Virus record (IMG/VR): IMGVR_UViG_3300032046_000003 | Location: 114,281-178,280 of that record | Strand: one strand, 5' to 3' | Length of the DNA stretch: 64,000 nucleotides | DNA from: a virus | Shown here: positions 1-7,872 of the stretch, in pieces | How positions within the stretch are numbered: the stretch's first letter is position 1 | Layout: every line of letters starts with the position of its first letter | The notes under the pieces: model-generated | What the model saw: only the letters and a program-made list of their open reading frames with translations | Databases searched by the model: none | What the model was told of the DNA's origin: nothing | Position numbers and translations under genes: made by a program

Positions 1-1
1 C

Positions 2-421
2 CTGACGTATAAAGCCTTAAATATACCGGCGAGGCCAAATTCCCCTGTTTACGCCATAGCGGACGGTCTTGTGACAGCTACCGGCGACGCTAGATTTTTC
101 AGGCCTGAAAGGCGTCCTTACACAGGAATGTTCATAGAGATAACGTCTAAATCGGGACTGGTGGTTTCGTATGAGCATTTGAACGATTGGAGCGTTTGCA
201 GGGGCGATTATGTTTTGGCAGGAGACGAGATAGGCTGTGTAGGCGGTTCGGGCAGGACAACAGGATTCCACTTGAGACTGGTAGGCGTATATGAAAAATA
301 CCCTGTGTGTTTAAGCGAGGTATTCGTGGACAAAAGGCACAGCAAAAACTTGACCAAGTATTTCGGCAAGAAGTGGTACCCGATTGCCCCTGGAGACTTG
401 GAACATGTGGGCATCAAGTAA
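2..421 (+). CDS. M23 peptidase-like protein, 5' end outside window
   Basis: The frame is open from the first bases of the window, so the gene starts upstream; a GTG at 71 is internal. The visible part matches the C-terminal half of a lysostaphin-type M23 domain: PVYAIADGLVTATGD, then YEHL, then GDEIGCVGGSGRTTGFHLRL. In active M23 enzymes the last motif is HxH (HLHFE); here it is HLRL, so one zinc or catalytic histidine is replaced. The upstream HxxxD motif cannot be seen. Family members cleave peptidoglycan cross-bridges and serve in phages as tail-associated or lytic enzymes; this copy may be structural rather than catalytic. An intrinsic terminator follows. Confidence 0.7.
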   Translation: MTYKALNIPARPNSPVYAIADGLVTATGDARFFRPERRPYTGMFIEITSKSGLVVSYEHLNDWSVCRGDYVLAGDEIGCVGGSGRTTGFHLRLVGVYEKYPVCLSEVFVDKRHSKNLTKYFGKKWYPIAPGDLEHVGIK

Positions 422-443
422 TACTATAATAATTCCACTAGAT

Positions 444-474
444 AGAGCAGGATTAAACTCCCTGCTCTTTTTTT
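444..474 (+). terminator. Intrinsic terminator
   Basis: A 7-8 bp stem (AGAGCAGG with CCTGCTCT) with a 9-nt loop is followed by a run of seven T. It lies directly after the M23-like gene and before the next promoter, so it closes the upstream transcription unit. Confidence 0.85.
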
Positions 475-479
475 GTCAT

Positions 480-508
480 TTTACAGTTGTGAGTTTATAT
501 GTTATTAT
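480..508 (+). promoter_or_regulatory. Promoter, TTTACA class
   Basis: TTTACA at 480-485, a 17-bp spacer, TG-T extension and TATTAT at 503-508. It is the same architecture as the other TTTACA-class promoters in the window. The predicted start of transcription is at about 513-515. Confidence 0.7.
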
Positions 509-512
509 ATAT

Positions 513-710
513 ATGTACCCAGTCGATCATCTAGAGGCGCAGTTCCTCACTCCGCGACTTAAAATAAAAGCAGATGTAAAAGGAGTTAAGAAACTGTCTT
601 TCCGACGGCACATATCGGAATGCTTTGAGGTTATGGCAAATGGTTTATTCTACCTTAATGCCAAAGACGAGCCCGAGAGGATTGATAACCTCAATTATGC
701 TCAATTCTAA
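513..710 (+). CDS. Small protein of unknown function, possibly leaderless
   Basis: The frame can be extended upstream to 384, but that part would cross the terminator and promoter, so I place the start at ATG 513 (MYPVDHLEAQFLTP, 65 aa). This ATG coincides with the predicted transcription start, so translation would be leaderless. A short alternative start is ATG 633 behind a weak TTGAGG. I do not recognise the family. The product is basic in its first half and has no membrane segment. Confidence 0.4.
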   Translation: MYPVDHLEAQFLTPRLKIKADVKGVKKLSFRRHISECFEVMANGLFYLNAKDEPERIDNLNYAQF

Positions 711-791
711 AAATTACAAATGAATCTATAGTCTCTCTTAAACACCTTACTAGTGTATTTCCTCCGGCACATCCAAAACATAAAATAACAG

Positions 792-820
792 TTTACATCT
801 TGACACAAATACATTATAAT
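792..820 (+). promoter_or_regulatory. Promoter, TTTACA class
   Basis: TTTACA at 792-797, exactly 17 bp, then TATAAT at 815-820. Seven bases after the -10 box lies the ATG of the CCA-adding enzyme gene, leaving little or no 5' leader. Confidence 0.75.
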
Positions 821-826
821 ATATAT

Positions 827-2152
827 ATGAAACAAGAAAATACAAAATTGACCGAGCTGTTGATTAAGTTATTTGATAAAGATATTTATCAGGTCGGCGG
901 CGTAGTCAGAGACGAGATTCTAAACAGGCCTTGTAAGGACATGGATTTTCTCGTCATAAATCGTGATTATAATTCTATAGCTAATGATCTGTCTTATTAT
1001 GGTAAAACCTATTTGGTGGGCAAAAGCTTCGGTATAATAAAATTCAAGCCCAATGAAATGGATATAACAGTTGATATTGCAATTCCACGGACTGAAAAGA
1101 GCGTGGGGGTAGGACACCGGGATTTTGAGGTTAACACTAAAAACGTCAGTCTTCAGGACGATTTGGACAGGCGAGATTTTACCATGAATGCATTGGCAAA
1201 AAATTTATTGACAGGGAAGATAACAGATATAGTTGAAGGTCAAAGAGACATAGACAAAAAATTGATATGTGTGATAACGTCAAAGTCTTTTACAGAAGAC
1301 CCGCTTAGGATGATAAGAGCCTGCAGGTTCGCCTCACAATTGAATTTTCAAATAGGCTGGACCACGCAAAATCTTATAATTGAAAGCGCTGAGCTAATAA
1401 AGACAATAAGTGGAGAACGCATACAGGAAGAACTGAACAAAATTTTGGTGTCAGACAAACCCTCAATAGGATTAAGGTATTTATCAAAACTAGGATTAAT
1501 GATGTATATTGTGCCTGAAGTGGAACTTTTAAACGGCATAGAACAACCAAAAAAATATCATATGTATGATGCATTTATTCACACTATGGAAACCGTCGAT
1601 CAAATAAAAAATGACTTGACGCTAAGACTGACAGCTCTGTTGCACGATGTAGGGAAGGTAGACACCCAGACTATTGAGAATGGCGAGATACATTTTTATG
1701 AGCACGAAGACACAAGCGTTATGAGAGCGCGAGATGTTATGTTGAGGTTAAAATATCCTAATGATATATCCGATAGGGTCCTGTTGCTGATCAAGCATCA
1801 TTTGGTAGACTTGAACCTGTCAAGAAAAGGCATTAGGAAATTGATTGCGGCTGTAGGCGTTGATAATATATATGATTTACTAGAGCATAAGCGAGCTGAT
1901 AAATTAGCCTCACTGCCAGATAATGAACAGTTGGAAGATATAGAGACTCTTAAATTAAAAGTAGAAAAAGAAATAAAAAACGAAAGCGCCTTCTCTATCA
2001 AGGATTTAGACATATCAGGAGAAGACATTATGAAAATACTTAATATTCCCCCGGGGCCTAAAGTTGGCGAAGTACTTAAGTCACTGTTTGATAAGGTTAT
2101 GGATAATCCTGAACTCAACGAAAAAGAGACCTTAATTAAATTAGTAGTTTAA
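827..2152 (+). CDS. cca: CCA-adding tRNA nucleotidyltransferase with HD domain
   Basis: Polymerase-beta-fold nucleotidyltransferase that adds or repairs the 3' CCA of tRNA. The head domain shows GGVVRDEILNRPCKDMDFLV (G-G-x-V-R-D and the DxD metal site), then RRDFTMNALA and EDPLRMIRACRFASQL, the family signature. A C-terminal HD phosphohydrolase domain follows (LLHDVGK, then KHH), as in many bacterial Cca proteins. A TTG at 800 is in frame, but it lies inside the promoter; ATG 827 is at +1, so the mRNA is probably leaderless. The role fits this genome, because none of its tRNA genes encodes CCA. The length, 442 aa, is normal for the HD-containing type. Confidence 0.92.
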   Translation: MKQENTKLTELLIKLFDKDIYQVGGVVRDEILNRPCKDMDFLVINRDYNSIANDLSYYGKTYLVGKSFGIIKFKPNEMDITVDIAIPRTEKSVGVGHRDFEVNTKNVSLQDDLDRRDFTMNALAKNLLTGKITDIVEGQRDIDKKLICVITSKSFTEDPLRMIRACRFASQLNFQIGWTTQNLIIESAELIKTISGERIQEELNKILVSDKPSIGLRYLSKLGLMMYIVPEVELLNGIEQPKKYHMYDAFIHTMETVDQIKNDLTLRLTALLHDVGKVDTQTIENGEIHFYEHEDTSVMRARDVMLRLKYPNDISDRVLLLIKHHLVDLNLSRKGIRKLIAAVGVDNIYDLLEHKRADKLASLPDNEQLEDIETLKLKVEKEIKNESAFSIKDLDISGEDIMKILNIPPGPKVGEVLKSLFDKVMDNPELNEKETLIKLVV

Positions 2153-2176
2153 GTCTTCAAACAAGTGCATTATAAT
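2148..2176 (+). promoter_or_regulatory. Promoter, TTCAAG class (variant TTTAAG)
   Basis: TTTAAG at 2148-2153 overlaps the stop codon of cca. A 17-bp spacer ending in GTGCAT leads to TATAAT at 2171-2176. The GCAT before the -10 box is the mark of the second promoter class in this window. Confidence 0.7.
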
Positions 2177-2197
2177 AAGTATAAGGAGATGAATAAA

Positions 2198-2425
2198 ATG
2201 ACAGAACATGAAAAAGCATTGAGAAGAAATTTGATAGAAGATATGTATATTCAAATGCGAAGTGGATTAACTAAGGACATTAAACGAAATGCAGCAATCG
2301 GTATCATAGCAGAACTCAAAGGAATGGATTACGCTAGGAAACAAAAACAATATCAATTTGTTAACATCGCAGCCCGGCTATATAAGGAATATATAAAAGA
2401 ATTCGACGAGGCAAAAAATGATTGA
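2198..2425 (+). CDS. Small helical protein, unknown function
   Basis: 75 aa, starting at ATG 2198 behind AAGGAGATG. The in-frame ATG at 2165 lies inside the promoter and is rejected. The protein is highly charged and predicted helical (EHEKALRRNLIEDMYIQM, KEYIKEFDEAKND). I recognise no family. It overlaps the next gene by 8 bases and is the first gene of the transcription unit that starts at 2148. Confidence 0.7.
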   Translation: MTEHEKALRRNLIEDMYIQMRSGLTKDIKRNAAIGIIAELKGMDYARKQKQYQFVNIAARLYKEYIKEFDEAKND

Positions 2426-2690
2426 CATAGGATATTTTGGAAGAGCACATGAGAATGGGCATAGTGTTAAAAATAGTAAAGTTCATGCTATTTATAAAGG
2501 TAGGGTTTTATGTGGATATAAGCCCCATGAAACTATGAAATTTCAATGGTGTTCAACAGATGTAATGTTTAGCTATATTGAATGTCCTATTTGTAAAAAG
2601 AAAGCGGATAAAATTTGGGACATATTAAATCCCACAATAAAATCTGGGGGACAATCATTTTTAGAATTAGCCAAAAGGGGAATGATATAA
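2418..2690 (+). CDS. Small protein with a C-terminal CxxC pair
   Basis: 90 aa. A motif ECPICKKKADKIW near the C-terminus suggests half of a zinc site, with Cys-31 and Cys-45 as possible partners. No known family is recognised. The start ATG lies inside the end of the previous gene. A 70-base stretch follows before the next gene; an overlapping 52-codon frame from 2691 is probably not real. Confidence 0.65.
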   Translation: MIDIGYFGRAHENGHSVKNSKVHAIYKGRVLCGYKPHETMKFQWCSTDVMFSYIECPICKKKADKIWDILNPTIKSGGQSFLELAKRGMI

Positions 2691-2760
2691 ATGAATATTA
2701 TAGAACGATTTAAGAGATGGCATTTGAAATTAAAGAGAAAGAAAAGGGGGTTAAATAGAA

Positions 2761-2955
2761 ATGAGCGAAATAGAAACTGGGGAATTGAAAATATTGTGTC
2801 CGTTCTGCGAAGCTCCTTATACGGCCAAAATGAAAGAAGATTTACATGAAACAGAAGGTTGTGATACATGTGGTTATGGTGAAGAGATACGCGGAACAAT
2901 AACTATAACTTGCTCAAATTGTGGAAAAGTAGTTTATAAGAAAGAATATAATTGA
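2761..2955 (+). CDS. Small zinc-ribbon protein
   Basis: 64 aa with three CxxC knuckles: CPFC, CDTC and CSNC. This makes a double zinc-ribbon pattern typical of small phage proteins that bind nucleic acid or protein. The specific function is unknown. It has an AGGGGG ribosome site upstream. Confidence 0.75.
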   Translation: MSEIETGELKILCPFCEAPYTAKMKEDLHETEGCDTCGYGEEIRGTITITCSNCGKVVYKKEYN

Positions 2956-2966
2956 GGAGGTAAAAA

Positions 2967-3074
2967 GTGACATCAGAAACAATCATAAAAACAATCGTAT
3001 TAATTATTGGTGTTCCTTATTTTTTATGGTGGAATTGGAAAAAAATGGCAGAACACTGGAACGATAAGTGGTGA
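2967..3074 (+). CDS. 35-residue single-span membrane peptide
   Basis: It starts at GTG 2967, behind a strong GAGGAGGT at the right distance. The product is MTSETIIKTIVLIIGVPYFL followed by a short Trp- and Lys-rich tail, so one hydrophobic segment of about 16 residues. The function is unknown; small membrane peptides in phages can be inner-membrane modulators. The good ribosome site is the main evidence. Confidence 0.6.
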   Translation: MTSETIIKTIVLIIGVPYFLWWNWKKMAEHWNDKW

Positions 3075-3080
3075 AAATAA

Positions 3081-3353
3081 ATGTATAAATTAATGATAGC
3101 GAAAAACAAAGTGACCCAAAAATGTGAAGTTTGCCACAAGAAAATCAATAGAGGCAGAAAAATATATATTGTAGGCGAAATAATAGCTTGTAAAATGAGC
3201 AAATTAAAAGACATTTGGAATACATGGGGCAAATGTTGTTCAAAACTTTGTATAGATGATCTTGTATATTCAAAATATTATAAGGATAAGCCGATCGAAG
3301 ATTCAATAAATCAGTTCAAATCTTCCAATATATGCATTATAATATATACATAA
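3081..3353 (+). CDS. Small cysteine-rich protein
   Basis: 90 aa. CEVCHKKINRGRK near the N-terminus and a CC(S)KLC group further on could form a treble-clef-like zinc site, as in small MYM- or HNH-like zinc proteins. No catalytic residues are recognised. The ribosome site is weak (GGTGAAAATAA before ATG). The last codons overlap the next promoter. Confidence 0.6.
   Translation: MYKLMIAKNKVTQKCEVCHKKINRGRKIYIVGEIIACKMSKLKDIWNTWGKCCSKLCIDDLVYSKYYKDKPIEDSINQFKSSNICIIIYT
3315..3343 (+). promoter_or_regulatory. Promoter, TTCAAG class (variant TTCAAA)
   Basis: TTCAAA at 3315-3320, a 17-bp spacer ending ATGCAT, and TATAAT at 3338-3343. It lies within the end of the preceding coding region and serves the gene at 3376. 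Confidence 0.7.
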
Positions 3354-3375
3354 GGAAATGAAAGGAAGGGTTAAA

Positions 3376-3672
3376 ATGAAACAAGAAAATTTATCAGAAG
3401 CAAATAAGATACTACATAATCTATATAATATAGAACAAATATTGGTCAAACAAGGACTGAAACCATTCTTTTATTACGGCAAAAGGAAATTAAGAGTTAA
3501 GAAATTCGCAATAGTAAAAGCATTAATGTGGGCATATAAAACTCGCAAGCCTATAACAATAATGAATAAGAAAAACATGCCGTCAATATTACAGAGAAAA
3601 CCCGAAGATTACAGGCAGAAAGTTATGACGAGTTTGCAAGAATACAGGGAGTTTGAAAAGAAGTTAAGTTAA
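3376..3672 (+). CDS. Conserved-looking basic protein, unknown function
   Basis: 98 aa. I start it at ATG 3376 behind GGAAGGG; an in-frame ATG at 3358 has a poorer site. It is rich in Lys and Arg (KRKLRVKKFAIVKALMWAYK), with a possible DNA-contacting helix, and has no cysteines. It precedes the DUF932-like gene by 13 bases, so the two are co-transcribed. Confidence 0.65.
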   Translation: MKQENLSEANKILHNLYNIEQILVKQGLKPFFYYGKRKLRVKKFAIVKALMWAYKTRKPITIMNKKNMPSILQRKPEDYRQKVMTSLQEYREFEKKLS

Positions 3673-3685
3673 GGAGGAGATAAAA

Positions 3686-4465
3686 ATGGAAACAATGAAT
3701 ATGGAGAGTATTAAGTTGAAGGCCCCAGCGGTATTTGCAACGTCCCCGGTGAAAGAAGCTTCAGATAGGTATTATTTTATATCCACAAAAGAGATAATAG
3801 ACACATTAAAGACATTTGGCTGGCAGGTGACAAGCGCCCAGCAACAGGGAACACATAAACACAATGCTCATAGACAAAATTTTAAGAGGCATTTGTTAAG
3901 GTTCAGGAATCCCGAGATTGCAACCGGAGAAAACATACCAGAAATAGTTGTAATGAATTCACACGATCGAAGCACAAGATTCAAATTTTATGCGGGCATA
4001 TTTAGGACAGTGTGCATGAACGGCTTAATAATTGCCGAGACCAAAGTATCGGGGTTAAACAAAAAACACATTGGTCATATAGATATTGTTAATGAGTTTA
4101 TAGAGTCTACAATAGAGAAGACCACAGAGACGCTTTCAAAGATCAGAGAATATAAGAACACAAAACTTACTCAAGCTGAAAGGATAAGCATTGCCAGACA
4201 AGCCATAAGAATACACTGGTCACATTCAAGCTTTATTACGCCTGAACAAGTGCTGGAACCTCGCAGAGAGGAAGATAAGGGAACTGATTTATGGACCACC
4301 TTTAACGTTATTCAAGAGAACATAATGAAAGGCGGAATGAGCAAACAATTACATGATGGCAGAGTTCACACTACTAGAGAGGTAAAGAACGTTACCGAGA
4401 TAGTTGGATTTAATATCAAACTGTGGAAGCTGTTTAAATTTGATATACTCGATGAAAGTATATAA
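3686..4465 (+). CDS. DUF932 (phage/plasmid-like) protein
   Basis: 259 aa, behind AAGGAGGAG. The pattern of a central VVMNSHDRSTRFKFYAGIFR, then TVCMNGLI, and a C-terminal WTTFNVIQENIMKGG matches the DUF932 family found in phages and plasmids. The end of that motif (NVIQEN, then a GR-rich segment) is typical. The biochemical role of the family is not established. It is the last gene before the promoter at 4474. Confidence 0.75.
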   Translation: METMNMESIKLKAPAVFATSPVKEASDRYYFISTKEIIDTLKTFGWQVTSAQQQGTHKHNAHRQNFKRHLLRFRNPEIATGENIPEIVVMNSHDRSTRFKFYAGIFRTVCMNGLIIAETKVSGLNKKHIGHIDIVNEFIESTIEKTTETLSKIREYKNTKLTQAERISIARQAIRIHWSHSSFITPEQVLEPRREEDKGTDLWTTFNVIQENIMKGGMSKQLHDGRVHTTREVKNVTEIVGFNIKLWKLFKFDILDESI

Positions 4466-4473
4466 ATTAACTG

Positions 4474-4502
4474 TGTACATTTAAAGATCCAAATGTTATA
4501 AT
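4474..4502 (+). promoter_or_regulatory. Promoter, TTTACA class (variant TGTACA)
   Basis: TGTACA at 4474-4479, 17 bp, TG-T extension, TATAAT at 4497-4502. A leader of about 65 nt with an extra AGGAGGTG precedes the gene at 4577. An 8-codon frame (MSYCFSKV) in the leader is too short to judge. Confidence 0.75.
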
Positions 4503-4576
4503 ATATTTAGAGGAGGTGAAGATTATAAGAAATGAGTTATTGTTTTAGTAAAGTATAAAAAATAGGAGGAATTAAA

Positions 4577-5293
4577 ATGGTTGAAGAGATTAGACAGATA
4601 CGTAGTAGAAGGGTAACAGATCCTGTTGCAAAACAGAAAATAGTTTCAGATTATAAAGCGGGTAAAAAAATGAATCTTGATTATGCAATAGCGCTTAAAA
4701 CATCTGCATCTGAAATAAAAGCTATTTTGCAAGAAGAGGGCGTGTATAAGGCGCTACCCAATAGGCGGAATCCTTGGAATTTTGATAAAAATTGGGAAAT
4801 AATAAAGCAGGTATTAAAAAATGGTGCGACCAATAAGGAAATATGTGATAATTTTAGAATCACATTAAAAACTCTAACAAATAGATTAAGTAAGAAAAAA
4901 TATAAAGTTAGAAGAATTGTTAGGCCAGATGTTAGAGCAAAGGTTATTTCTCTTCATATCGCAGGTAAAAAGCCTAAAGATATAATTAGAAAAGTAGGAG
5001 CTAGCAGAATAAGCGTTTATAGTATTATAAGTGCTTATAAAAAGTCGATGCTTAGAAATGTACCAACAGCCTCTATTTCTAGACCAGCAGTTGCCTTATC
5101 TACTTTACCGGCACAAACTAATATAGAAGACGTCGCTAAACAAACTTCTAATATTGTTAAGGCAACCATGGAAATTATGACATTTCCAGAAGTTGTTGTT
5201 GAAAAAAGTGATGGTACAAAAATTACATATAAAAATGTTTCTCATGCACATTTAGTTAAAGCAGGTATAGTTGATATAACTAAATCACACTGA
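4577..5293 (+). CDS. Multi-helix-turn-helix DNA-binding protein
   Basis: 238 aa with three successive HTH-like repeats: about residues 15-50 (KIVSDYKAGKKMNLDYAIAL), 62-105 (IKQVLKNGATNKEICDNFRI) and 112-150 (KVISLHIAGKKPKDIIRKVG). A Pro/Ala linker and a C-terminal beta-like segment follow. Such resolvase- or Sigma-like HTH arrays occur in phage regulators and in small terminase subunits; I cannot choose between these. It is a single-gene transcription unit, with its own promoter and a terminator after it, which fits a regulator. Confidence 0.75.
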   Translation: MVEEIRQIRSRRVTDPVAKQKIVSDYKAGKKMNLDYAIALKTSASEIKAILQEEGVYKALPNRRNPWNFDKNWEIIKQVLKNGATNKEICDNFRITLKTLTNRLSKKKYKVRRIVRPDVRAKVISLHIAGKKPKDIIRKVGASRISVYSIISAYKKSMLRNVPTASISRPAVALSTLPAQTNIEDVAKQTSNIVKATMEIMTFPEVVVEKSDGTKITYKNVSHAHLVKAGIVDITKSH

Positions 5294-5305
5294 AGAAATA
5301 CTTAA

Positions 5306-5345
5306 ATAGATGGGTGGAGTATAAATATCCGCCCTCTATTTTTTT
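5306..5345 (+). terminator. Intrinsic terminator
   Basis: GGGTGGA pairs with TCCGCCC, extended by ATAGA with TCTAT across a bulged T (12 bp in all). A 9-nt loop and a run of seven T follow. It ends the HTH gene. Confidence 0.85.
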
Positions 5346-5348
5346 CAG

Positions 5349-5377
5349 TTCAAGTTTCTTTTAATATGCATTATAAT
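5349..5377 (+). promoter_or_regulatory. Promoter, TTCAAG class
   Basis: AG-TTCAAG-TT at 5349-5354, 17 bp ending ATGCAT, TATAAT at 5372-5377. It lies directly behind the terminator. Confidence 0.8.
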
Positions 5378-5408
5378 ATAATTATAGAGAATGTTAAAGG
5401 AGATTAAA

Positions 5409-5594
5409 ATGAATAGGATAGATGAAAAAAACTTGATAATGGAAGACTTAAGAAGAGCAGTAGAAAATCTACGGTCGGTTGAAAAAAAGAAAAAATTTAA
5501 AAGTGACGTAGATGAACTCGATCATAAGGCGTCATTAGAACATGCAAAATTTAGAGTATCATATCTTAGAAAGCAATTAGAGGAGGCAAGTTAA
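5409..5594 (+). CDS. Small coiled-coil protein
   Basis: 61 aa from ATG 5409 behind AAAGGAG. Almost the whole protein is charged heptad-like helix (EDLRRAVENLRSVEKKKKF, then FRVSYLRKQLEEA). It has no recognisable family. The next gene begins at the base after its stop codon. Confidence 0.65.
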   Translation: MNRIDEKNLIMEDLRRAVENLRSVEKKKKFKSDVDELDHKASLEHAKFRVSYLRKQLEEAS

Positions 5595-5885
5595 ATGTAC
5601 AATTTTTTAATAGAGAATAGTAGATTAATAACGACGATATTCCAAATATTAATAGGGTTCGCGGCTCTAATAGTATTGTTTTTTACAATAGTGGATTATT
5701 TTACTGATAAAATTGGCAGAATTGAAATAGGCAGGAGCCTCGCCACCCCAGCTGATCAATGCGCCAACTGTAGCTATAAAGTATATTTTCAAATAGGTCA
5801 CTATCTTATAGGCAAATGGGAAAATAAAGGTCGTGTTTATTCTTATCCAAAATGGCATATTTGCCATTTAAGTAGGTTTTTTTAA
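5595..5885 (+). CDS. Membrane-anchored small protein with a CxxC
   Basis: 96 aa. One membrane span at about residues 11-34 (TTIFQILIGFAALIVLFFTI), then a soluble tail with CANC and later Cys and His. The start codon follows GAGGAGGCAAGTTAA. The function is unknown. Its stop overlaps the next ATG. Confidence 0.65.
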   Translation: MYNFLIENSRLITTIFQILIGFAALIVLFFTIVDYFTDKIGRIEIGRSLATPADQCANCSYKVYFQIGHYLIGKWENKGRVYSYPKWHICHLSRFF

Positions 5886-6397
5886 TGGACGCGGCCATAA
5901 AAACAAGTTTACAAAGACAGATAGAGCAAGAGGGTGACAGCAAATTTTGGCGTAAAGACGGATATTATTGTTTGATTATGCGCACTCCTGAGTTGAAGAC
6001 TTTATGTGGATATGTTGGTGTTCCTAGGACCTCAACTCTTTATGGCCACGATGTTTTCAGCAACAGTAAAACTAAGATTCAAAAAGACATAAATAAGATT
6101 CGCGTTCATGGGGGTTTGACATTTTCAGGTAAATTTGAAAAAAAAGAAGGCCTACCTTTTGAATCTTTGTCTTCAGATATTTGGTGGTTTGGTTTCGATA
6201 CTGCGCATTTTCAAGATTTAGTTCCGAGTATGGAATTGTTTCCAGCCATGCAGAGAAAAAATATGCAGTATAGAGATATTAAATATGTGGAGACTGAAGT
6301 AAACAATCTACTTTCTCAAATTAAAAAAATAGATGATAAACACTATTCATGGTTTTGGAATCTAATAGATAAATTAATTCATTTACAAGTGTTATAA
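5885..6397 (+). CDS. Conserved phage-type protein, unknown function
   Basis: 170 aa. A segment YYCLIMRTPELKTLCGYVGV resembles uncharacterised phage proteins with a YxCxI..HLCGYVgvP pattern. This is from memory, not a search. The next promoter (6382-6410) lies in its last codons. No catalytic motif is identified. Confidence 0.6.
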   Translation: MDAAIKTSLQRQIEQEGDSKFWRKDGYYCLIMRTPELKTLCGYVGVPRTSTLYGHDVFSNSKTKIQKDINKIRVHGGLTFSGKFEKKEGLPFESLSSDIWWFGFDTAHFQDLVPSMELFPAMQRKNMQYRDIKYVETEVNNLLSQIKKIDDKHYSWFWNLIDKLIHLQVL

Positions 6398-6410
6398 TAT
6401 GTGTTATAAT
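6382..6410 (+). promoter_or_regulatory. Promoter, TTTACA class
   Basis: TTTACA at 6382-6387, 17 bp, TG-T extension, TATAAT at 6405-6410. A second TATAAT sits inside the spacer. Confidence 0.75.
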
Positions 6411-6430
6411 AATATTAGAGGAGAATCATA

Positions 6431-7081
6431 ATGAGCATGGATATAAATAATCTCAGCAACGAAGAGGTCTTAAAATTAACGGAATCTGATATAGATAAAT
6501 ATATCAAATATGAGTGCGCCGAAGATGGAATCAAATTTGAACCTGCTCCAATAAAGCCAGAATTAACAGACAAAATAAAGCCCACAGTGGAGTGCTTTAT
6601 AATGCCAAGCATGATAGTTCAAGATAAACAATTAGCACAAAATGCGCTTGATATTTTGACAGAAGGTCAAACTTTCCACGAAGAATATGATTATGCCGGG
6701 GCGGGATATGACTATAAATATCTGGAGCCATTTAATTTTCAAATATCATCAAAAATGCTTTATGATAAAAACATTATTGATGGTTTATCAGAAAAATTAA
6801 AAAGATTTAAAATACAAAAAGAAGAATATAGCGTATTACACGCCGCCTATGAAGAAAATAAAAAGAAATATGATGTAATATCTAAAAATATTTATGCCTA
6901 TATAGACAACATAAAAGAGAAATTTGAAAAAAGAAACAAATACCAAAAAACATATAACGAGTATCTCTCTTTAACAGGCGGAGACGAGCATATAGCCAAG
7001 ACATTCTTTATTAAAGCATACCCGGAGGCAGAAGAGATTTTGTTTTCGGTCGAATCAAACATATTAAAAGAGTCGATATGA
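6431..7081 (+). CDS. Unknown protein with long charged helices
   Basis: 216 aa, start behind AGAGGAG. The C-terminal half is a Lys/Glu-rich predicted coiled coil (KRFKIQKEEYSVLHAAYEE, KNIYAYIDNIKEKFEKRNKY). I recognise no family. It overlaps the next gene by 4 bases. Confidence 0.6.
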   Translation: MSMDINNLSNEEVLKLTESDIDKYIKYECAEDGIKFEPAPIKPELTDKIKPTVECFIMPSMIVQDKQLAQNALDILTEGQTFHEEYDYAGAGYDYKYLEPFNFQISSKMLYDKNIIDGLSEKLKRFKIQKEEYSVLHAAYEENKKKYDVISKNIYAYIDNIKEKFEKRNKYQKTYNEYLSLTGGDEHIAKTFFIKAYPEAEEILFSVESNILKESI

Positions 7082-7365
7082 GTAATTTAGAGACTTGGAA
7101 AACTGCTGATGGCAAATATATCATTATAAAAGACATGGAAGACGAACATCTAATTAATGCTTTCAAATATGTTGTTAACAGAATAGAATATTTAACAGCA
7201 GATCATATGAAAATTCCTAGTAAATGGATTAAATACTGGAACATATTTAAGCAAGAGATGGACGACAGAGGTTTAAATGAATTTTTTGATCAACTAGGCA
7301 GCAATTATAAAGGAGAAACTTACCAAAAGCTGTCCAAATTAGGCATAAAGAACGAGTCTATTTAG
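7078..7365 (+). CDS. Small helical protein, unknown function
   Basis: 95 aa, ATGA overlap with the gene before. The sequence (TWKTADGKYIIIKDMEDEHL, then a run of short helices) looks like the small phage proteins that begin with a WxTxxGxxixixdM(T/E)dxHL element. Their function is unknown to me. The next promoter starts at the base after its stop. Confidence 0.65.
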   Translation: MSNLETWKTADGKYIIIKDMEDEHLINAFKYVVNRIEYLTADHMKIPSKWIKYWNIFKQEMDDRGLNEFFDQLGSNYKGETYQKLSKLGIKNESI

Positions 7366-7394
7366 TTCAAGTTCAGCAAATTATGCATTATAAT
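7366..7394 (+). promoter_or_regulatory. Promoter, TTCAAG class
   Basis: TTCAAG at 7366-7371, immediately after a TAG stop, 17 bp ending ATGCAT, TATAAT at 7389-7394. Confidence 0.8.
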
Positions 7395-7417
7395 ATACTT
7401 ATAAGGGGTTGATAAGA

Positions 7418-7636
7418 TTGAGTATGTCTAAAGAAGAATGTAGAATGAGTTCGAGTTCGGAAATAGAATGTGAATGCGGAGAGACGGTGTTCGTCGAAGA
7501 TTTAGGCGATACTCCAATGTATTTAAGTGGTGAATGTGAAAAATGCGGAAGGCAATATGGTGGAAATGGCTTGGCAGGATTTGAATGTGAAAATGAACAT
7601 GAGATAGCAGGCAAAGAGAAAAAAAATGGACATTAA
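7418..7636 (+). CDS. Small zinc-binding protein
   Basis: About 72 aa. Four cysteines as CECG and CEKCG, with a further Cys-His near the C-terminus, suggest a zinc ribbon. The start is uncertain: TTG 7418 is about 9 bases from AAGGGG; TTG 7409 and ATG 7424 are alternatives. The last codons overlap the next gene. Confidence 0.6.
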   Translation: MSMSKEECRMSSSSEIECECGETVFVEDLGDTPMYLSGECEKCGRQYGGNGLAGFECENEHEIAGKEKKNGH

Positions 7637-7859
7637 AAAAACACTAGATGAGCGTCCGGAAAAAATATACCCTTCGGTGGAAGAGACTAGGGATATACTC
7701 AAAAACAACCCCACGTTTATATCGACATTAATTGCGATAGCGCTAGTTAACGATATAAAATTAGAACCAGCAATAGCGCTCATTACATGCTTATTTCACA
7801 ATGGGTTGGTTGACATGGGCGCGCTGTATCATTTTGTAAAAAGAATTAAGAACAAGTAA
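7626..7859 (+). CDS. Small protein, unknown function
   Basis: 77 aa, predicted helical with a hydrophobic middle (PTFISTLIAIALVNDIKLEP) that is short and interrupted for a membrane span. It overlaps the preceding gene. No family is recognised. Confidence 0.55.
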   Translation: MDIKKTLDERPEKIYPSVEETRDILKNNPTFISTLIAIALVNDIKLEPAIALITCLFHNGLVDMGALYHFVKRIKNK

Positions 7860-7872
7860 TTAGAGGGGAATT

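Noticed and set aside
384-512. Upstream extension of the small ORF at 513
   Set aside because: It crosses an intrinsic terminator and a promoter, so it cannot be part of the same mRNA.
800-826. TTG start for the CCA-adding enzyme
   Set aside because: It lies between the -35 and -10 boxes of the promoter and would not be transcribed.
2691-2849. 52-codon ORF starting at 2691
   Set aside because: It overlaps nearly half of the well-supported zinc-ribbon gene at 2761 in another frame; its Arg/Asn-rich product looks like a frame shadow.
4525-4557. Leader peptide or attenuator in the 4503-4576 leader
   Set aside because: The 8-codon frame has poor spacing from the ribosome site and no hairpin pair was found.
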